From: Chloroflexota bacterium
Lineage (GTDB): Bacteria > Chloroflexota > Anaerolineae > JAAYEA01
NCBI GenBank assembly: GCA_012689325.1
Contig: JAAYEA010000079.1
Span: forward strand, 1 to 47,400
Length of the DNA: 47,400 nucleotides
Direction of reading: 5' to 3'
Shown: one piece after another, positions 16,618 to 26,025 of the stretch
Numbering within the stretch: position 1 is the stretch's first letter
How the letters are laid out: each line of letters opens with the position of its first letter
Position numbers and translations under genes: made by a program
The notes under the pieces: generated by a model
The model's database searches: none
Seen by the model: the letters and a program-made list of their open reading frames with translations, nothing else
Told to the model about the DNA's origin: nothing

Positions 16618-17322
16618 CTATGCGGTTCCCCCCGCCGCCGGCTTGGGGGCGGGACGCGGCCCGGCCAGCATATAGCCAAAGCCGCGCGCCGCGTGCAGAT
16701 GAGGCGGCGCTTCCGGCGCGGCGGCCTTGAGCTTTTGGCGGATGCGGTTGATGTGCACCTTGAGCAGCTCGCGGGCCTCCCCCGCATCGCCCTCGATCCC
16801 CCACACCTGCTCCAAGAGGTCGCGATATTCCACCACCCGCTTGCTATTCAGCGCTAGGACGCTCAGGAGTTTGAACTGCAGCGGCGTCAGAGGGAGCGGG
16901 TTGCCGTAAAAGCTGGCGCGCTTGCGGTCGAAATTCAGGGAGAGCCCGCCGACGCGAATCCGCGAGATCCGGCCCCGCCGAACTTGGCGCAGCCGGGCGA
17001 TGATGCCCTCGGCGAGCTGCCGCTGGGGGTTGGGCGGGGTGGCGTCCGCGCCAACCGCGGCCCCCGAGATCGCCCGCTCCAGGTGCGGCAAGGGCATGAT
17101 CAGGGGAACCCGGGCCAGGTCTCCTTCGTCGGCCAGGGGGCGCGCCCCGGCGATCTCGATGGTGTCGCTGGCGGTGATCACCAGGTCGGGCGATTCTTTC
17201 TTGAGCGCCTCGGCCAGCGCATCCACCGCCGGGATGACCAAGACCTGATATCCCGCCTGCTGCAGATAGTAGCGCAGCCCACGGGCCAAAGAAGCATCGG
17301 GTTGGACAAGCAGTATTTTCAT
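16618..17322 (-). CDS. OmpR/PhoB-type winged-helix regulator with a degenerate receiver domain
   Basis: 234 residues. The C-terminal half (about 125-220) is a complete OmpR-type DNA-binding domain: FYGNPLPLTPLQFKLLSVLALN, VVEYRDLLEQVWG, VHINRIRQKL and the wing GFGYML. The N-terminal 115 residues have the layout of a receiver (KILLVQPDAS, then PDLVITASDTIEI), but the acidic pair at the start is Gln-Pro and the phosphoacceptor Asp position is Ala. It should therefore not be phosphorylated in the usual way. No kinase gene is adjacent. It follows the zinc-ribbon gene with a 33-nt gap, probably in the same operon. Confidence 0.88.
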   Translation of the reverse strand: MKILLVQPDASLARGLRYYLQQAGYQVLVIPAVDALAEALKKESPDLVITASDTIEIAGARPLADEGDLARVPLIMPLPHLERAISGAAVGADATPPNPQRQLAEGIIARLRQVRRGRISRIRVGGLSLNFDRKRASFYGNPLPLTPLQFKLLSVLALNSKRVVEYRDLLEQVWGIEGDAGEARELLKVHINRIRQKLKAAAPEAPPHLHAARGFGYMLAGPRPAPKPAAGGTA

Positions 17323-17355
17323 GGCCTACCCCGCTGGCTTGGCCAAGCCGCCCAG

Positions 17356-17661
17356 CTATTCTTCATCGTCCTCGGATAGCGCATCCTCTATGACGGGCGG
17401 GTCCAGCTCGGTGATGCGAAAGGCGCCGCCGCAATCGCGACAGCGCACCCGCTTGCCCAGCGTGATCCTGGGCGGCAAGGGGATCCAGTCGCCGCACTCG
17501 GGACACTCGACCCCATACTCGTCCTCTTCCTCATCGAGGTCATCACCCACGGCCTCGAAGCTGCTTTTGGGGGCGCCGCAACGCGGGCACCGCGGCGGAG
17601 GCGTGACCCGCCGAAGCGTCGCCCCACACGCGCCGCACTCCCATTCTTGGACATCGGACAT
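17356..17661 (-). CDS. Small double zinc-ribbon / rubredoxin-like protein
   Basis: 101 residues; start at 17661 (MSDVQEWEC) with AAGGAGG 8 nt upstream. Four CxxC knuckles form two ribbons: ECGACG with RCPRCG (about residues 8-32) and ECPECG with RCRDCG (about 54-80). An acidic linker (DDLDEEEDE) separates them and the tail is acidic (LSEDDEE). The first ribbon resembles the rubredoxin-like protein at 16249-16458, so the two small proteins are probably related. Metal-binding is clear; function is not. Upstream of the degenerate response-regulator gene. Confidence 0.85.
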   Translation of the reverse strand: MSDVQEWECGACGATLRRVTPPPRCPRCGAPKSSFEAVGDDLDEEEDEYGVECPECGDWIPLPPRITLGKRVRCRDCGGAFRITELDPPVIEDALSEDDEE

Positions 17662-17720
17662 CAAAACTGCCTCCTTGTCGAGATAGCGATGAAAGCCAGG
17701 CGAAGCGGCCCGCGAGAGGA

Positions 17721-19157
17721 TCAAGTGATGATGATCACCCGTGGGGCCAATGTACCGCTTTCCCCCGTAAAGTCAAACTGCCCAAGGCCCGGGATGGGCC
17801 GCTGGCCCGACAGCTCTTCCAAGGAAAAGGGCTCGAGATCGCGGCGATCGGCGGGCAAGAAGGGGTTGGGCGGAAAGACCTTGATCCCGGGAAAGGCCCA
17901 GCGCCCCAGACCAGGATAGGCGGCGGGGTCCATGGCTTGCTGGTAGCGGCTGTACTTGCCCGCGGGCCCGCCGTAGCTGGCCGGGTGGACGCCGTCATAG
18001 TCAAAGACGATGGTCACCCCGGGCACCTGCTCGATTTGCTCCTTGCCGACGATCATGGTCTTTTGGTCGGCATAGGGCGTGCCTTTGCCGATATTCAGAT
18101 CCCGGAACTGGTGAATGCCCAAGATCACCTCGGCCGTGCCGCCCTCGCGCAGCCGCCAGGGCCCCAGGTCATGCGCCGCGACGTACTCCCGGATCAGCCG
18201 CTGGGCCCGGTTGATATCCCGGGCCTCCACATAGCCCACGGGCACGCCCGGCGCCAGCTCTTGGCCCGCGGCGATGGAAGCCTTGTGTTCCGTGGTCACG
18301 CGGAACTCGGGGTCGACGAAAAAGTGCAGGTTGGGGTACCGCCGCAAGAGCGGCAGCATCTCCTCGATCGCCCGGGTCACCGGATACTCGCCGCCATAGC
18401 CCAGTTGGTGATCCAAAAAGATCAGGAAGGGCTCCGCCAAAGCGGGCGGGCTGAGCGGCTCCAGGTGGGTAGCGGCCCAATCCACGCCCCCGATATATTC
18501 ATAGAGCTCGGGGGCGCTGATCAGGAAGTCCTCGTCGGCCAGGTTGGGCCGGAGCGCCGAGCCCTCATAGACCACAAAGATGGCCGGGAGCGCGCCGATC
18601 TCGGGTCCGTTCAGCTCGTCCAGCCGGGCGGCGCGGGCGAGGATGCCCTCGCGCTCGTCGTTGCCGTGCAGGTATTCGGCCGCGTCGCCGAAGAACCCGA
18701 CATGCCCCAGCTTGCGCAGCTTGAGCTCGTGCGAAGGGCAGCAGTTAAAGCCGCGGCCATAGTCGCCGATCACCTGGTTGCGCGCCAGGATCGAATCGCC
18801 CTCGGCCACCGGCAGGGGCGCCGCGCTGACGGCGCTGGGCGTCGCCGATGGCGTGGCCGTGGGCGGCTCGGTTGGGCTGGCGGTGGCCGCGCCGGTAGGA
18901 GAGGCCGTCGGCGGGGCAGTGGCGGTGCCCGTGGGTGTGGCCGTAGCCACAGCTACCGTGGAGCTTGGGAAGCTCGTCGGCGAAGAGGTGACACTGGGGA
19001 AAGGTGTCGCCGAAGCCGTGGCCGTCGGCGCGGGCGGCTCGGTGGGCAGCGCGCCGGCGCAGCCTGAGAGCATCTGGGAGCAGAGCAGGGCTCCGGCCAG
19101 CATGTATAGAGCAAGTCGCAAACGCCAAGCAACTGCTTGACGAGAAGGGACATCCAT
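17721..19157 (-). CDS. Pro/Thr-rich lipoprotein of unknown function
   Basis: 478 residues. The signal peptide ends with the lipobox LSGC (Cys about 33). A Thr/Pro/Ser/Ala-rich linker of about 80 residues follows, with repeated ATP, ASPT and TEPP units. The folded domain of about 360 residues starts near GDSILARNQ. It has an unusual FNCCPSH motif, HFFVDPEFRV, GIHQFRDLNIGKG, and VFDYDGVHPASYGG; several conserved-looking Asp, His and Glu suggest an enzyme or a glycan-binding domain, but I recognise no family. It has its own promoter and is divergent from the zinc dehydrogenase gene. Confidence 0.8.
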   Translation of the reverse strand: MDVPSRQAVAWRLRLALYMLAGALLCSQMLSGCAGALPTEPPAPTATASATPFPSVTSSPTSFPSSTVAVATATPTGTATAPPTASPTGAATASPTEPPTATPSATPSAVSAAPLPVAEGDSILARNQVIGDYGRGFNCCPSHELKLRKLGHVGFFGDAAEYLHGNDEREGILARAARLDELNGPEIGALPAIFVVYEGSALRPNLADEDFLISAPELYEYIGGVDWAATHLEPLSPPALAEPFLIFLDHQLGYGGEYPVTRAIEEMLPLLRRYPNLHFFVDPEFRVTTEHKASIAAGQELAPGVPVGYVEARDINRAQRLIREYVAAHDLGPWRLREGGTAEVILGIHQFRDLNIGKGTPYADQKTMIVGKEQIEQVPGVTIVFDYDGVHPASYGGPAGKYSRYQQAMDPAAYPGLGRWAFPGIKVFPPNPFLPADRRDLEPFSLEELSGQRPIPGLGQFDFTGESGTLAPRVIIIT

Positions 19158-19191
19158 GCTATGATTCTCCGCACTGACGAGGTCGCAGCGG

Positions 19192-19221
19192 GTATTAAAC
19201 GCTCCAGGGTGGTTTTGTCAA
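19192..19221 (-). promoter_or_regulatory. Promoter of the Pro/Thr-rich lipoprotein gene
   Basis: Minus strand: perfect TTGACA (19216-19221), 18-nt spacer, TAATAC (19192-19197). Confidence 0.65.
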
Positions 19222-19260
19222 ATCCCAGCCGCAGCCAACGAGGCGGCAAGATGAGGCGCT

Positions 19261-20334
19261 ATGCAAGCTTGTGTGCTCCGCGGGGCCAATGACCTGGCCG
19301 TGCAGGACGTGCCCCGGCCCACCGCCGGGCGCGGCGAGGTGGTGATCCGGGTGCGCGCCTGCGGCATCTGCGGCAGCGACCTGCGCTACTGGCGCGGGCA
19401 CAACCCGTGGGCCCGGCAAACGCTGGGTATCGACGCGCCTAACCCGCCCAACATGATCCTGGGCCACGAGGTGGCCGGCGAGATCGTGGAGGTGGGCGAG
19501 GGCGTGGACCCCCGCCGGATCGGCGAGCGGGTGGCGCTGCTGGCCTACAAAGGCTGCTGCGTCTGCCGCTATTGTCGCCGCGGCCAGGAGAACCTCTGTG
19601 AAAATACCCTGCACCTGGGCCACGGCGCGGGCTGGACCGCGCGCGAGTATTACCCCGGCGGAATGGCCGACTATTGCCCCGTCTGGTCCGAGATGGCCTA
19701 CGTCATCCCCGACGCGATCTCGTATGACGAGGCGACCTTCTTGGATGGGCTGGGCGTCGCCGTGCGGGCCGTGGCGCGCTCCCAGGTGCGCCCCATGGAC
19801 AACGTGGTGGTGTTGGGCGCCGGGCCCATCGGGCTGCTGATCTTGCAGGTGGCGCAGGCCTATGGCGCCCGCCAGGTCCTCTGCACCGAGGTCAGCGAGG
19901 CCAGCATGGAGATCGCCTGGGCCTGCGGCGCCGACGGCGTGCTCGATGCGCGGCAAGGTGGCCTGGTCGAGGCGGTGCGCGAGGCCACCCAGGGCCACGG
20001 CGCGGACGTGGTGCTGGACACCGTGGGGCACGAGGAGACCCTGCGCGACGGGCTGCGGATGCTCGCCCGCGGGGGCCGCCTGGTGGCGCTGGCCATCAAG
20101 CCCGAGGAGGTCCGCTTCGATGCCGCGCTCCTCTCTGGCGAGCGAACCATCACCACCACCGCCAACTCGCCCTACCCCGATTTCCAACACGCCATCGATC
20201 TGATGGCCGCTGGCAAGATCAACGTCACGCCCATGATCACGCACGGCTTCCCGCTGTCGCAGGCCCTCGAAGCCTTTTCCACCGCGGAGGACCGGGCGAA
20301 CACGGGCGCGGTCAAGGTGATCATTCACCCCTAG
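19261..20334 (+). CDS. Zinc-dependent medium-chain dehydrogenase
   Basis: 357 residues. Catalytic zinc ligands are the Cys of CGICGSD (about 37) and the His of LGHEVAGE; the structural zinc lobe has four Cys (CCVCRYCRRGQENLC). The nucleotide fold starts with VVVLGAGPIGLL (about 180-191), an NAD(H)-type GxGxxG. The family includes sorbitol, threonine and related polyol/alcohol dehydrogenases. The insertion WARQTLGIDAPNPP before the catalytic His is longer than usual. First gene of a plus-strand run with a methyltransferase, an acyltransferase and a ceramidase-like gene; no clear promoter is visible. Confidence 0.92.
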   Translation: MQACVLRGANDLAVQDVPRPTAGRGEVVIRVRACGICGSDLRYWRGHNPWARQTLGIDAPNPPNMILGHEVAGEIVEVGEGVDPRRIGERVALLAYKGCCVCRYCRRGQENLCENTLHLGHGAGWTAREYYPGGMADYCPVWSEMAYVIPDAISYDEATFLDGLGVAVRAVARSQVRPMDNVVVLGAGPIGLLILQVAQAYGARQVLCTEVSEASMEIAWACGADGVLDARQGGLVEAVREATQGHGADVVLDTVGHEETLRDGLRMLARGGRLVALAIKPEEVRFDAALLSGERTITTTANSPYPDFQHAIDLMAAGKINVTPMITHGFPLSQALEAFSTAEDRANTGAVKVIIHP

Positions 20335-20358
20335 CGCACCTGGCAAAAGCGAGACAAC

Positions 20359-21246
20359 ATGCCAAGAACCCAAGAACTATTAGCGTATTTGCAGAGCCGG
20401 GCCATCCTGCTGGCCGATGGGCCGACGGGGACCATGTTGCAGTCCATGGGGCTGCCCGCCGGCAAGGTTCCCGAGCAGTGGAACCTGGAGCGGCCCGATC
20501 ACGTGACGGCGCTTTACCGGGCTTACCTGGACGCCGGCTCCCAGATCATCCTGACCAACACCTTTGGCGGGAGCCGCATCAAGCTGGCGCGCGCCGGCTG
20601 TCCCGAGGTCACCGTGGAGGCCAACCAGGAGGCCGCCCGCCTGGCCATCCAGGCTGCCAATGGACGCGCCTTCGTCGCCGGGGATATCGGCCCCTGCGGC
20701 GAGTTGTTGGAGCCGTATGGCACGCTGGCGTATAGCAGCGCCGTCGCCGCCTTTGCCGAGCAGGCCGACGCCCTGGCTCAAGGCGGCGTCGACTGCCTCT
20801 GGATCGAGACGATGATGGCGCTGGAGGAGGCTCAGGCTGCCATCGAGGGCGCCAAGGAGGTCACGGACCTCCCCATCCTCTGCAGCATGAGCTTTGGTCC
20901 CAGCGGCCGCACCATGATGGGTGTGACGCCGGAGCGGGCCATCACCACGCTGTGGCCGTTGGGCTTGGCGGCCTGTGGCGGCAACTGCGGGCAAGGGCCA
21001 GAGCACATGGTCAAGACCGTGGAACGCATGGCGGCAGCGCAGCCCGAGGCCGTGCTCATCGCCAAGCCGAACGCCGGGCTCCCCCGCCTGGTGGACGACC
21101 GCTCGGTCTTTGACATGACCCCGGAGGCCATGGCGGAGCACATCCTCTCCTGTGTCAGGGCGGGCGCGCGCATCGTGGGCTCTTGCTGCGGCGGCTCACC
21201 CGCGCACATCCGCGCCATGGGCCAAGCCCTGGCCAAGGTAGGGTAG
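20359..21246 (+). CDS. Homocysteine S-methyltransferase-family protein
   Basis: 295 residues, equal to the N-terminal homocysteine domain of MetH without the folate and B12 domains. The GPTGTML start motif, LTNTFGG, and the three zinc-binding Cys (GGNCGQGP, then GSCCGG) are all present, so the zinc site is intact. The family moves a methyl group to a thiol such as homocysteine; the donor may be a separate corrinoid protein, S-methylmethionine or another methyl compound. The ribosome site is weak (GCGAGA). It ends 1 nt before the acyltransferase gene. Confidence 0.9.
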   Translation: MPRTQELLAYLQSRAILLADGPTGTMLQSMGLPAGKVPEQWNLERPDHVTALYRAYLDAGSQIILTNTFGGSRIKLARAGCPEVTVEANQEAARLAIQAANGRAFVAGDIGPCGELLEPYGTLAYSSAVAAFAEQADALAQGGVDCLWIETMMALEEAQAAIEGAKEVTDLPILCSMSFGPSGRTMMGVTPERAITTLWPLGLAACGGNCGQGPEHMVKTVERMAAAQPEAVLIAKPNAGLPRLVDDRSVFDMTPEAMAEHILSCVRAGARIVGSCCGGSPAHIRAMGQALAKVG

Positions 21247-21247
21247 C

Positions 21248-22003
21248 GTGCCCATAACCGATACGCGTACCTTGCGCATTGCCCGAGCCAGACGCCGGGT
21301 CCAGGACTGGCAGTACCGCGCGCGGCGCGCCATCAATGGCCTCATCCGCTTGCTCATGCGGGTTGTTTTGCTGCGCATCACGGTGGAAGGGCTGGAGAAC
21401 GTCCCCGCGCAGGGCCCCACCATCGTGATCTTTAACCACGTCAATTTCCTCGATGGCCCCCTGGCGCTCGGGCTGATCCCCCGCGACATGGTGGGCATGA
21501 CCAAGATCGAGACCTTCGATACCCCTATCCTTGGCACCCTGGCGCGCTGGTATGGCATCTTTGGCGTCCGCCGGGGCGAGGTGGACCGCCAGGCGCTGCG
21601 CCAGGCCCACGAGATCCTGGCTGAGGGCAAGGCGCTCCTCTACTCGCCGGAAGGGCACCGCAGCGGCACGGGCAACCTTCAGGAGGCCAAGGACGGCATC
21701 GCGCTCATCGCCATGCGCGCCAACGCGGCTATCGTGCCGATGGCTTTCGTCGGGCTGGAGCGCTTTAAAGAGAATGCCAAGCGGCTGCGCCACACGGAGA
21801 TTCGGGTCATCATCGGCGAGCCGTTTCGTCTCAAGGCCCTGCCGCACGTGGGGCGACGCGAGATGCTGCGGCTCATGACGACTCAGGTGATGTACCGGCT
21901 TGCTGCCTTGCTCCCCGCCGAATACCGCGGAGAGTATCATGATCTTCGGCAGGCCTCGCTCACTCATCTGGACTTCCTGGGCCAGGAAGCCAACCTATCC
22001 TGA
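21248..22003 (+). CDS. 1-acylglycerol-3-phosphate acyltransferase-like protein (PlsC family)
   Basis: 251 residues with a GTG start directly after the preceding stop codon. The HX4D acyltransfer motif is NHVNFLD (about residue 63-69). The second motif reads YSPEGHRSG, with His in place of the usual Thr of FPEGTRS. An amphipathic basic N-terminus (RARRRVQDWQYRARR) and one hydrophobic stretch would bring it to the membrane surface. The family acylates lysophosphatidic acid in phospholipid synthesis; the neighbouring ceramidase-like gene may extend the lipid theme. Confidence 0.88.
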   Translation: MPITDTRTLRIARARRRVQDWQYRARRAINGLIRLLMRVVLLRITVEGLENVPAQGPTIVIFNHVNFLDGPLALGLIPRDMVGMTKIETFDTPILGTLARWYGIFGVRRGEVDRQALRQAHEILAEGKALLYSPEGHRSGTGNLQEAKDGIALIAMRANAAIVPMAFVGLERFKENAKRLRHTEIRVIIGEPFRLKALPHVGRREMLRLMTTQVMYRLAALLPAEYRGEYHDLRQASLTHLDFLGQEANLS

Positions 22004-22022
22004 TTCACGGAGACGATGCCTC

Positions 22023-23330
22023 ATGTCCACGCCACTGCGAGTTGGCCTGCAACGCGTGCCCATCACGCCGCCGGTGGGCATCATGCAGATCGGCTATTTC
22101 GCGCGCACCCACGGCTGTGAATACGTGCACGATGACCTCTATGCCACGGCCCTGGTGCTGGACGACGGCCAGACCAAGCTGGCCTGGGTGACCTGCGACC
22201 TGCTCTTTCTTCATGCCGAGAGCGTCGCGCGCATCCGCCAAGAGGTGGCCCAGCGCACCGATATCCCCGCCGAGCATATCATGCTCAGTTGCACGCACAC
22301 CCATTCCGGCCCCATCCCTTACGCCGGTCCAGCCCAATCGGAGCGCGACCACCTTTATACCAACGGGCTGGTCTATCAGATCGCCGGAGCGGTCTGCGCC
22401 GCGTGGGCGCGGCTGGAGCCAGCCAAGCTAGGCTTTGGTCGCAGCCAGGCCCATATTGGCGCCAACCGGCGCGAGCAGCGCTCCGACGGGCAAGTGGTGC
22501 TGGGCAACAACCCCGCCGGGCCAACCGACCCGGAGGTCGGCGTCTTGCGCATCGACCGCGCCGACGGCTCGCCGCTGGCCGCGTTGGTCAACCACGCCTG
22601 CCATGCCGTGGCGCTGAGCGCGGCGAACTATGGCATCTCGGCGGATTGGCCGGGGGCCATGCGCCGCACGGTGGAGCAAGCCACCGGGGCAACCTGTCTG
22701 TTTGTGCAGGGCGGGTGCGCCGATATCAACCCGGTGGGTGGGCCGCAGGCCGGCTACGAGCGGGTGCAACAGCTCGGGCAGGCGGCCGGCGGCGCTGCCA
22801 TCCAGGCCTGGGCGGAGAGCGCGCCTCTGCCGGACCCGGTCACGCTGGGCGCCGCCTTGCGCCCGCTCGCGCTTCCGCTCCTGGGCCCGCTGGACGCCGC
22901 GGGCCAGCCCGTGATGCCCGTGGAGCAGGTGGCCGAGACCAGGGTCCGCATGCCTTGGGCCGATTATGTCCGCGCCAGGGCGGAGCGGTTCCCCTGGAAG
23001 GCCATCATCCAGGAGAGCGCCGACGGCTGGCATATCGCCGCCGAGGTGCAGGCTTTCCGGATCGGCGATATCGCCGTGGCCGCGGCGCCGGTGGAGCCCT
23101 TTGTCGAGATCGGTTTGCATATCAAGGACCAGTCGGCGCTGCCGAAGGTGGTCTTTGCCGGTTACAGCAATGGCCTGGTGGGATATCTGCCGACCCCCTC
23201 CGCCTATGATATCGGCGGCTACGAAGTGGACCTCTCCTACATCTATTACCATCTCCCCGCGCCCCTGGCGCCCGCTTGCGCCCCGCTGATCGAGGACACG
23301 CTAACGAGCCTGATCCGCGGCCTCGCCTGA
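22023..23330 (+). CDS. Neutral/alkaline ceramidase-like hydrolase
   Basis: 435 residues; start at 22023 (MSTPLRVG), with CGGAGA upstream; the open frame back to 21900 overlaps the acyltransferase gene and is not coding. The N-terminus GLQRVPITPPVG and the motif CTHTHSGP match the neutral ceramidase N-terminal domain (PF04734), and VNHACHAV and FVQGGCADINP match the zinc and active-site regions. There is no signal peptide and no C-terminal immunoglobulin-like domain, so it is probably a cytoplasmic relative acting on an amide other than classic ceramide. Last gene of the run. Confidence 0.85.
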   Translation: MSTPLRVGLQRVPITPPVGIMQIGYFARTHGCEYVHDDLYATALVLDDGQTKLAWVTCDLLFLHAESVARIRQEVAQRTDIPAEHIMLSCTHTHSGPIPYAGPAQSERDHLYTNGLVYQIAGAVCAAWARLEPAKLGFGRSQAHIGANRREQRSDGQVVLGNNPAGPTDPEVGVLRIDRADGSPLAALVNHACHAVALSAANYGISADWPGAMRRTVEQATGATCLFVQGGCADINPVGGPQAGYERVQQLGQAAGGAAIQAWAESAPLPDPVTLGAALRPLALPLLGPLDAAGQPVMPVEQVAETRVRMPWADYVRARAERFPWKAIIQESADGWHIAAEVQAFRIGDIAVAAAPVEPFVEIGLHIKDQSALPKVVFAGYSNGLVGYLPTPSAYDIGGYEVDLSYIYYHLPAPLAPACAPLIEDTLTSLIRGLA

Positions 23331-23335
23331 CCGAA

Positions 23336-23361
23336 GGGCCTGGCCTCAGCCAGGCCCTCAT
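23336..23361 (+). terminator. Terminator-like hairpin after the ceramidase-like gene
   Basis: Perfect 9-bp stem (23336-23344 with 23349-23357), CTCA loop, followed by TCATTTG. The T tract is short. Confidence 0.65.
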
Positions 23362-23390
23362 TTGACCTGCCTCACCGATCTCGGTATAAT
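23362..23390 (+). promoter_or_regulatory. Promoter of the sulfate activation operon
   Basis: TTGACC (23362-23367), 17-nt spacer, perfect TATAAT (23385-23390). Start near 23397. Confidence 0.8.
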
Positions 23391-23465
23391 GGGTCCGGCT
23401 TTCACTGTCCTTGACACATCATTGATATGAGACGTATCGTTGTTTGGCCCGAGCAAAGGAGGCAC

Positions 23466-24647
23466 ATGGCTACCCCAGTTCGCAACATCCCCGCCCACGG
23501 CGGCACACTCGTCAACCGCGTGTTGCGCGGCGCCGAGCGCGAGCAAGCCCTCAAGCGCGCAGCATCCTTCCCCAAGATCATCCTGAGCGAGGTCGCCATC
23601 TCGGACTTGGAGATGATCGCGGTGGGCGCCTTTAGCCCGCTGACCGGCTTTATGAACGCCCAGGACTATGCCAGCGTCGTGGACAAGATGCGCCTGGCCA
23701 ACGGACTGGTCTGGTCCATGCCCATCACCTTGCCAGTCTCGGAAGAGATGGCCGCCTCGCTCAAGGTCGGCCAAGAGATCGCCCTCGCCGAGCCCAGCGG
23801 CCTGATCCTGGGCACCTTGCGGCTCTCGGACAAGTTCGGCTATGACAAAAGGAAGGAAGCCGTCAACGTCTACCGCACCGACGAGGAAGCGCATCCGGGC
23901 GTGGCGCGGCTCTATGCGCAGCCGGATGTCTTGCTGGGCGGCGAGATCGCTTTGCTCAACCGACCCAGCGACATCACCTTCCCCACCTACCGCCGCGATC
24001 CCGCCGAGGTGCGCCGCCTCATCGTCGAGCGCGGGTGGCGCCGCGTGGTCGGCTTTCAGACCCGCAACCCCATCCACCGCGCCCACGAGTACATCCAAAA
24101 GTCCGCCCTGGAGATCTGCGATGGCCTGCTCCTGCATCCGCTGGTGGGGGAAACCAAGCAGGACGATATCTCGGCTGCCGTGCGCATGCGCAGCTATGAG
24201 GCCATCCTGTCCGCCTATTACCCCGCAAACCGCGTGCTGCTCTCCGTCTATCCGGCGGCCATGCGCTATGCCGGCCCGCGGGAGGCGATCTTTCACGCCA
24301 TCGCCCGCAAGAACTATGGCTGCACCCACTTTATCGTGGGCCGCGACCATGCCGGCGTGGGCAAGTACTATGGCACCTACGATGCGCAACTGATCTTTGA
24401 CGAGTTCGCGCCGGAAGAGCTCGGAATCACGCCGCTCTTTTTCGAGCACTCGTTCTATTGCCGCCGCTGCGAAGCCATGGTCACCTCCAAGACCTGCCCG
24501 CACGACAATTCGGAGCACGTCTTTTTGAGCGGGACCCAAGTGCGCGCGATGCTATCGCAAGGCCAGCGCCCGCCGATGGAGTTCACCCGGCCCGAGGTGG
24601 CGGATATTCTGATCGAGGCGGCCCGGGCGGACAAGCAGGGAGCCTGA
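23466..24647 (+). CDS. sat: Sulfate adenylyltransferase (ATP sulfurylase)
   Basis: 393 residues from the ATG at 23466, with AAAGGAGG just upstream; an ATG at 23427 in frame would add 13 residues that do not look like the family. Makes adenosine 5'-phosphosulfate (APS) from sulfate and ATP. The nucleotide motif [12 protein letters not shown] (HxxH) and [12 protein letters not shown] are intact. [12 protein letters not shown] and TCPHD near the C-terminus hold Cys and His residues that form a zinc site in the homodimeric bacterial/archaeal enzyme. No kinase domain is fused; the kinase is encoded by cysC two genes downstream. Confidence 0.96.
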   Translation: MATPVRNIPAHGGTLVNRVLRGAEREQALKRAASFPKIILSEVAISDLEMIAVGAFSPLTGFMNAQDYASVVDKMRLANGLVWSMPITLPVSEEMAASLKVGQEIALAEPSGLILGTLRLSDKFGYDKRKEAVNVYRTDEEAHPGVARLYAQPDVLLGGEIALLNRPSDITFPTYRRDPAEVRRLIVERGWRRVVGFQTRNPIHRAHEYIQKSALEICDGLLLHPLVGETKQDDISAAVRMRSYEAILSAYYPANRVLLSVYPAAMRYAGPREAIFHAIARKNYGCTHFIVGRDHAGVGKYYGTYDAQLIFDEFAPEELGITPLFFEHSFYCRRCEAMVTSKTCPHDNSEHVFLSGTQVRAMLSQGQRPPMEFTRPEVADILIEAARADKQGA

Positions 24648-24648
24648 G

Positions 24649-26025
24649 ATGCCCAAGCTGGCGATCATCGGTCTCGATTGCCTGGCCCCGCAACTGGTCT
24701 TTGAGCAGTACCGCGAGGAGATGCCCAACCTGAAGCGACTGATGGAGCGGGGGATGTGGGGCCGCCTGGAGAGCACCATCCCGCCCATCACGGTCCCCGC
24801 CTGGACCGCCATGATGTCCAGCAAGAACCCCGGGACCCTGGGCTTCTATGGCTTTCGCAACCGCGCCGACTATACCTACGACCGCATGACCATCGCCAAC
24901 TCCAGCGCCGTGAAGGACGACCGCGCCTGGGATATCCTCTCGCGGGCGGGGAAAAAGGTGATCGTGCTGGGCGTGCCGCAGACCTACCCGCCCAGCGAGG
25001 TCAATGGCCAGATGGTCACCTGCTTCCTGACGCCCAGCAAGCAGAACCAGTATACCTGGCCTCCCGAGCTGCGGGACGAGATCGACGCCGTGGCGCCGGA
25101 TTACATGATCGACGTCGAAGAGTTCCGCACCGAGGACAAGCTGGCGCTCCTGGAGAGCATCTATGCGATGACCAGGCACCGCTTTGTCCTGGCCAAGCAT
25201 CTGACCGCCACCAAGCCCTGGGATTTCTTTATGATGGTCGAGATGGGCCCGGACCGGCTGCATCACGCCTTCTGGAAGTTCTGCGACCCCCAGCACCCCA
25301 AGTATGAAAAGGGCAACAAGTTCGAGAACGTGATCCGCAAGTACTACCAGTACCTGGACAGGCAGATCGGCGACCTGCTCGCCACCTTGGGCCAGGACAC
25401 GGTGGTCATGATCGTCTCGGACCACGGCGCGCAAAAGATGGATGGCGGCATCTGCATCAACGAGTGGCTGCTGCGCGAGGGCTACCTGACCCTGCTGGAG
25501 CGCCCCGCGGGGGTGGTGCCCCTGCACAAGGCCAAGGTCGATTGGTCGCGGACGGTGGCCTGGGGCGAGGGCGGATACTATACGCGGCTGTTTATGAACG
25601 TCAAGGGGCGCGAGCCGCAGGGCGCCGTCCCCGTCGCGGATTACGAGCGGGTGCGCAACGAGCTGGTGGTCCGGCTGGAGGCCATGGTGGATCCCCACGG
25701 CAAGAACATCGGCACCATCGCCTTCAAGCCGGAGGAGATTTACCGGCAGACCAACGGCATCCCGCCGGACTTGATCGTTTACCTGGGCAACCTGGCCTGG
25801 CGCTCGGTGGGCGGCATCGGACACGAAAGCGTCCACACCTTTGAGAACGATACCGGCCCGGACGACGCCAACCATGCCCAGCACGGCGTGTTCATCATGG
25901 TCGACCCGCACAAGCCCGCCCGGGGTCAAGTGGAGGGCCTGCACATCACCGATATTGGCGCTACTGCCGTCAGCCTGTTTGGGCTGCCGGTGCCAGACGA
26001 TATGGAAGGAAAGGTAATCGTATAA
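24649..26025 (+). CDS. Alkaline-phosphatase-superfamily phosphodiesterase / nucleotide pyrophosphatase-like protein
   Basis: 458 residues, ATG 1 nt after the sat stop codon, with GGGAG as ribosome site. Type I phosphodiesterase features: [10 protein letters not shown] (metal Asp), [13 protein letters not shown] with the nucleophile Thr, [21 protein letters not shown] (metal Asp-His) and ANHAQHGVF (metal His). The metal set looks complete and a signal peptide is lacking, so it should act in the cytoplasm on a phosphate diester, pyrophosphate or sulfate ester. Its position between sat and cysC suggests a substrate from sulfate activation (APS, PAPS or PAP), which is an inference. Confidence 0.85.
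   Translation: MPKLAIIGLDCLAPQLVFEQYREEMPNLKRLMERGMWGRLESTIPPITVPAWTAMMSSKNPGTLGFYGFRNRADYTYDRMTIANSSAVKDDRAWDILSRAGKKVIVLGVPQTYPPSEVNGQMVTCFLTPSKQNQYTWPPELRDEIDAVAPDYMIDVEEFRTEDKLALLESIYAMTRHRFVLAKHLTATKPWDFFMMVEMGPDRLHHAFWKFCDPQHPKYEKGNKFENVIRKYYQYLDRQIGDLLATLGQDTVVMIVSDHGAQKMDGGICINEWLLREGYLTLLERPAGVVPLHKAKVDWSRTVAWGEGGYYTRLFMNVKGREPQGAVPVADYERVRNELVVRLEAMVDPHGKNIGTIAFKPEEIYRQTNGIPPDLIVYLGNLAWRSVGGIGHESVHTFENDTGPDDANHAQHGVFIMVDPHKPARGQVEGLHITDIGATAVSLFGLPVPDDMEGKVIV

Noticed and set aside
17356-17724. Longer start for the zinc-ribbon protein at 17724
   Set aside because: The start at 17661 has a better ribosome site and begins the conserved part; the longer one overlaps the lipoprotein end.
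18840-19050. Tandem or CRISPR-like repeats
   Set aside because: The repeats encode the Thr/Pro/Ser linker of the lipoprotein; they are short, imperfect and lack spacers.
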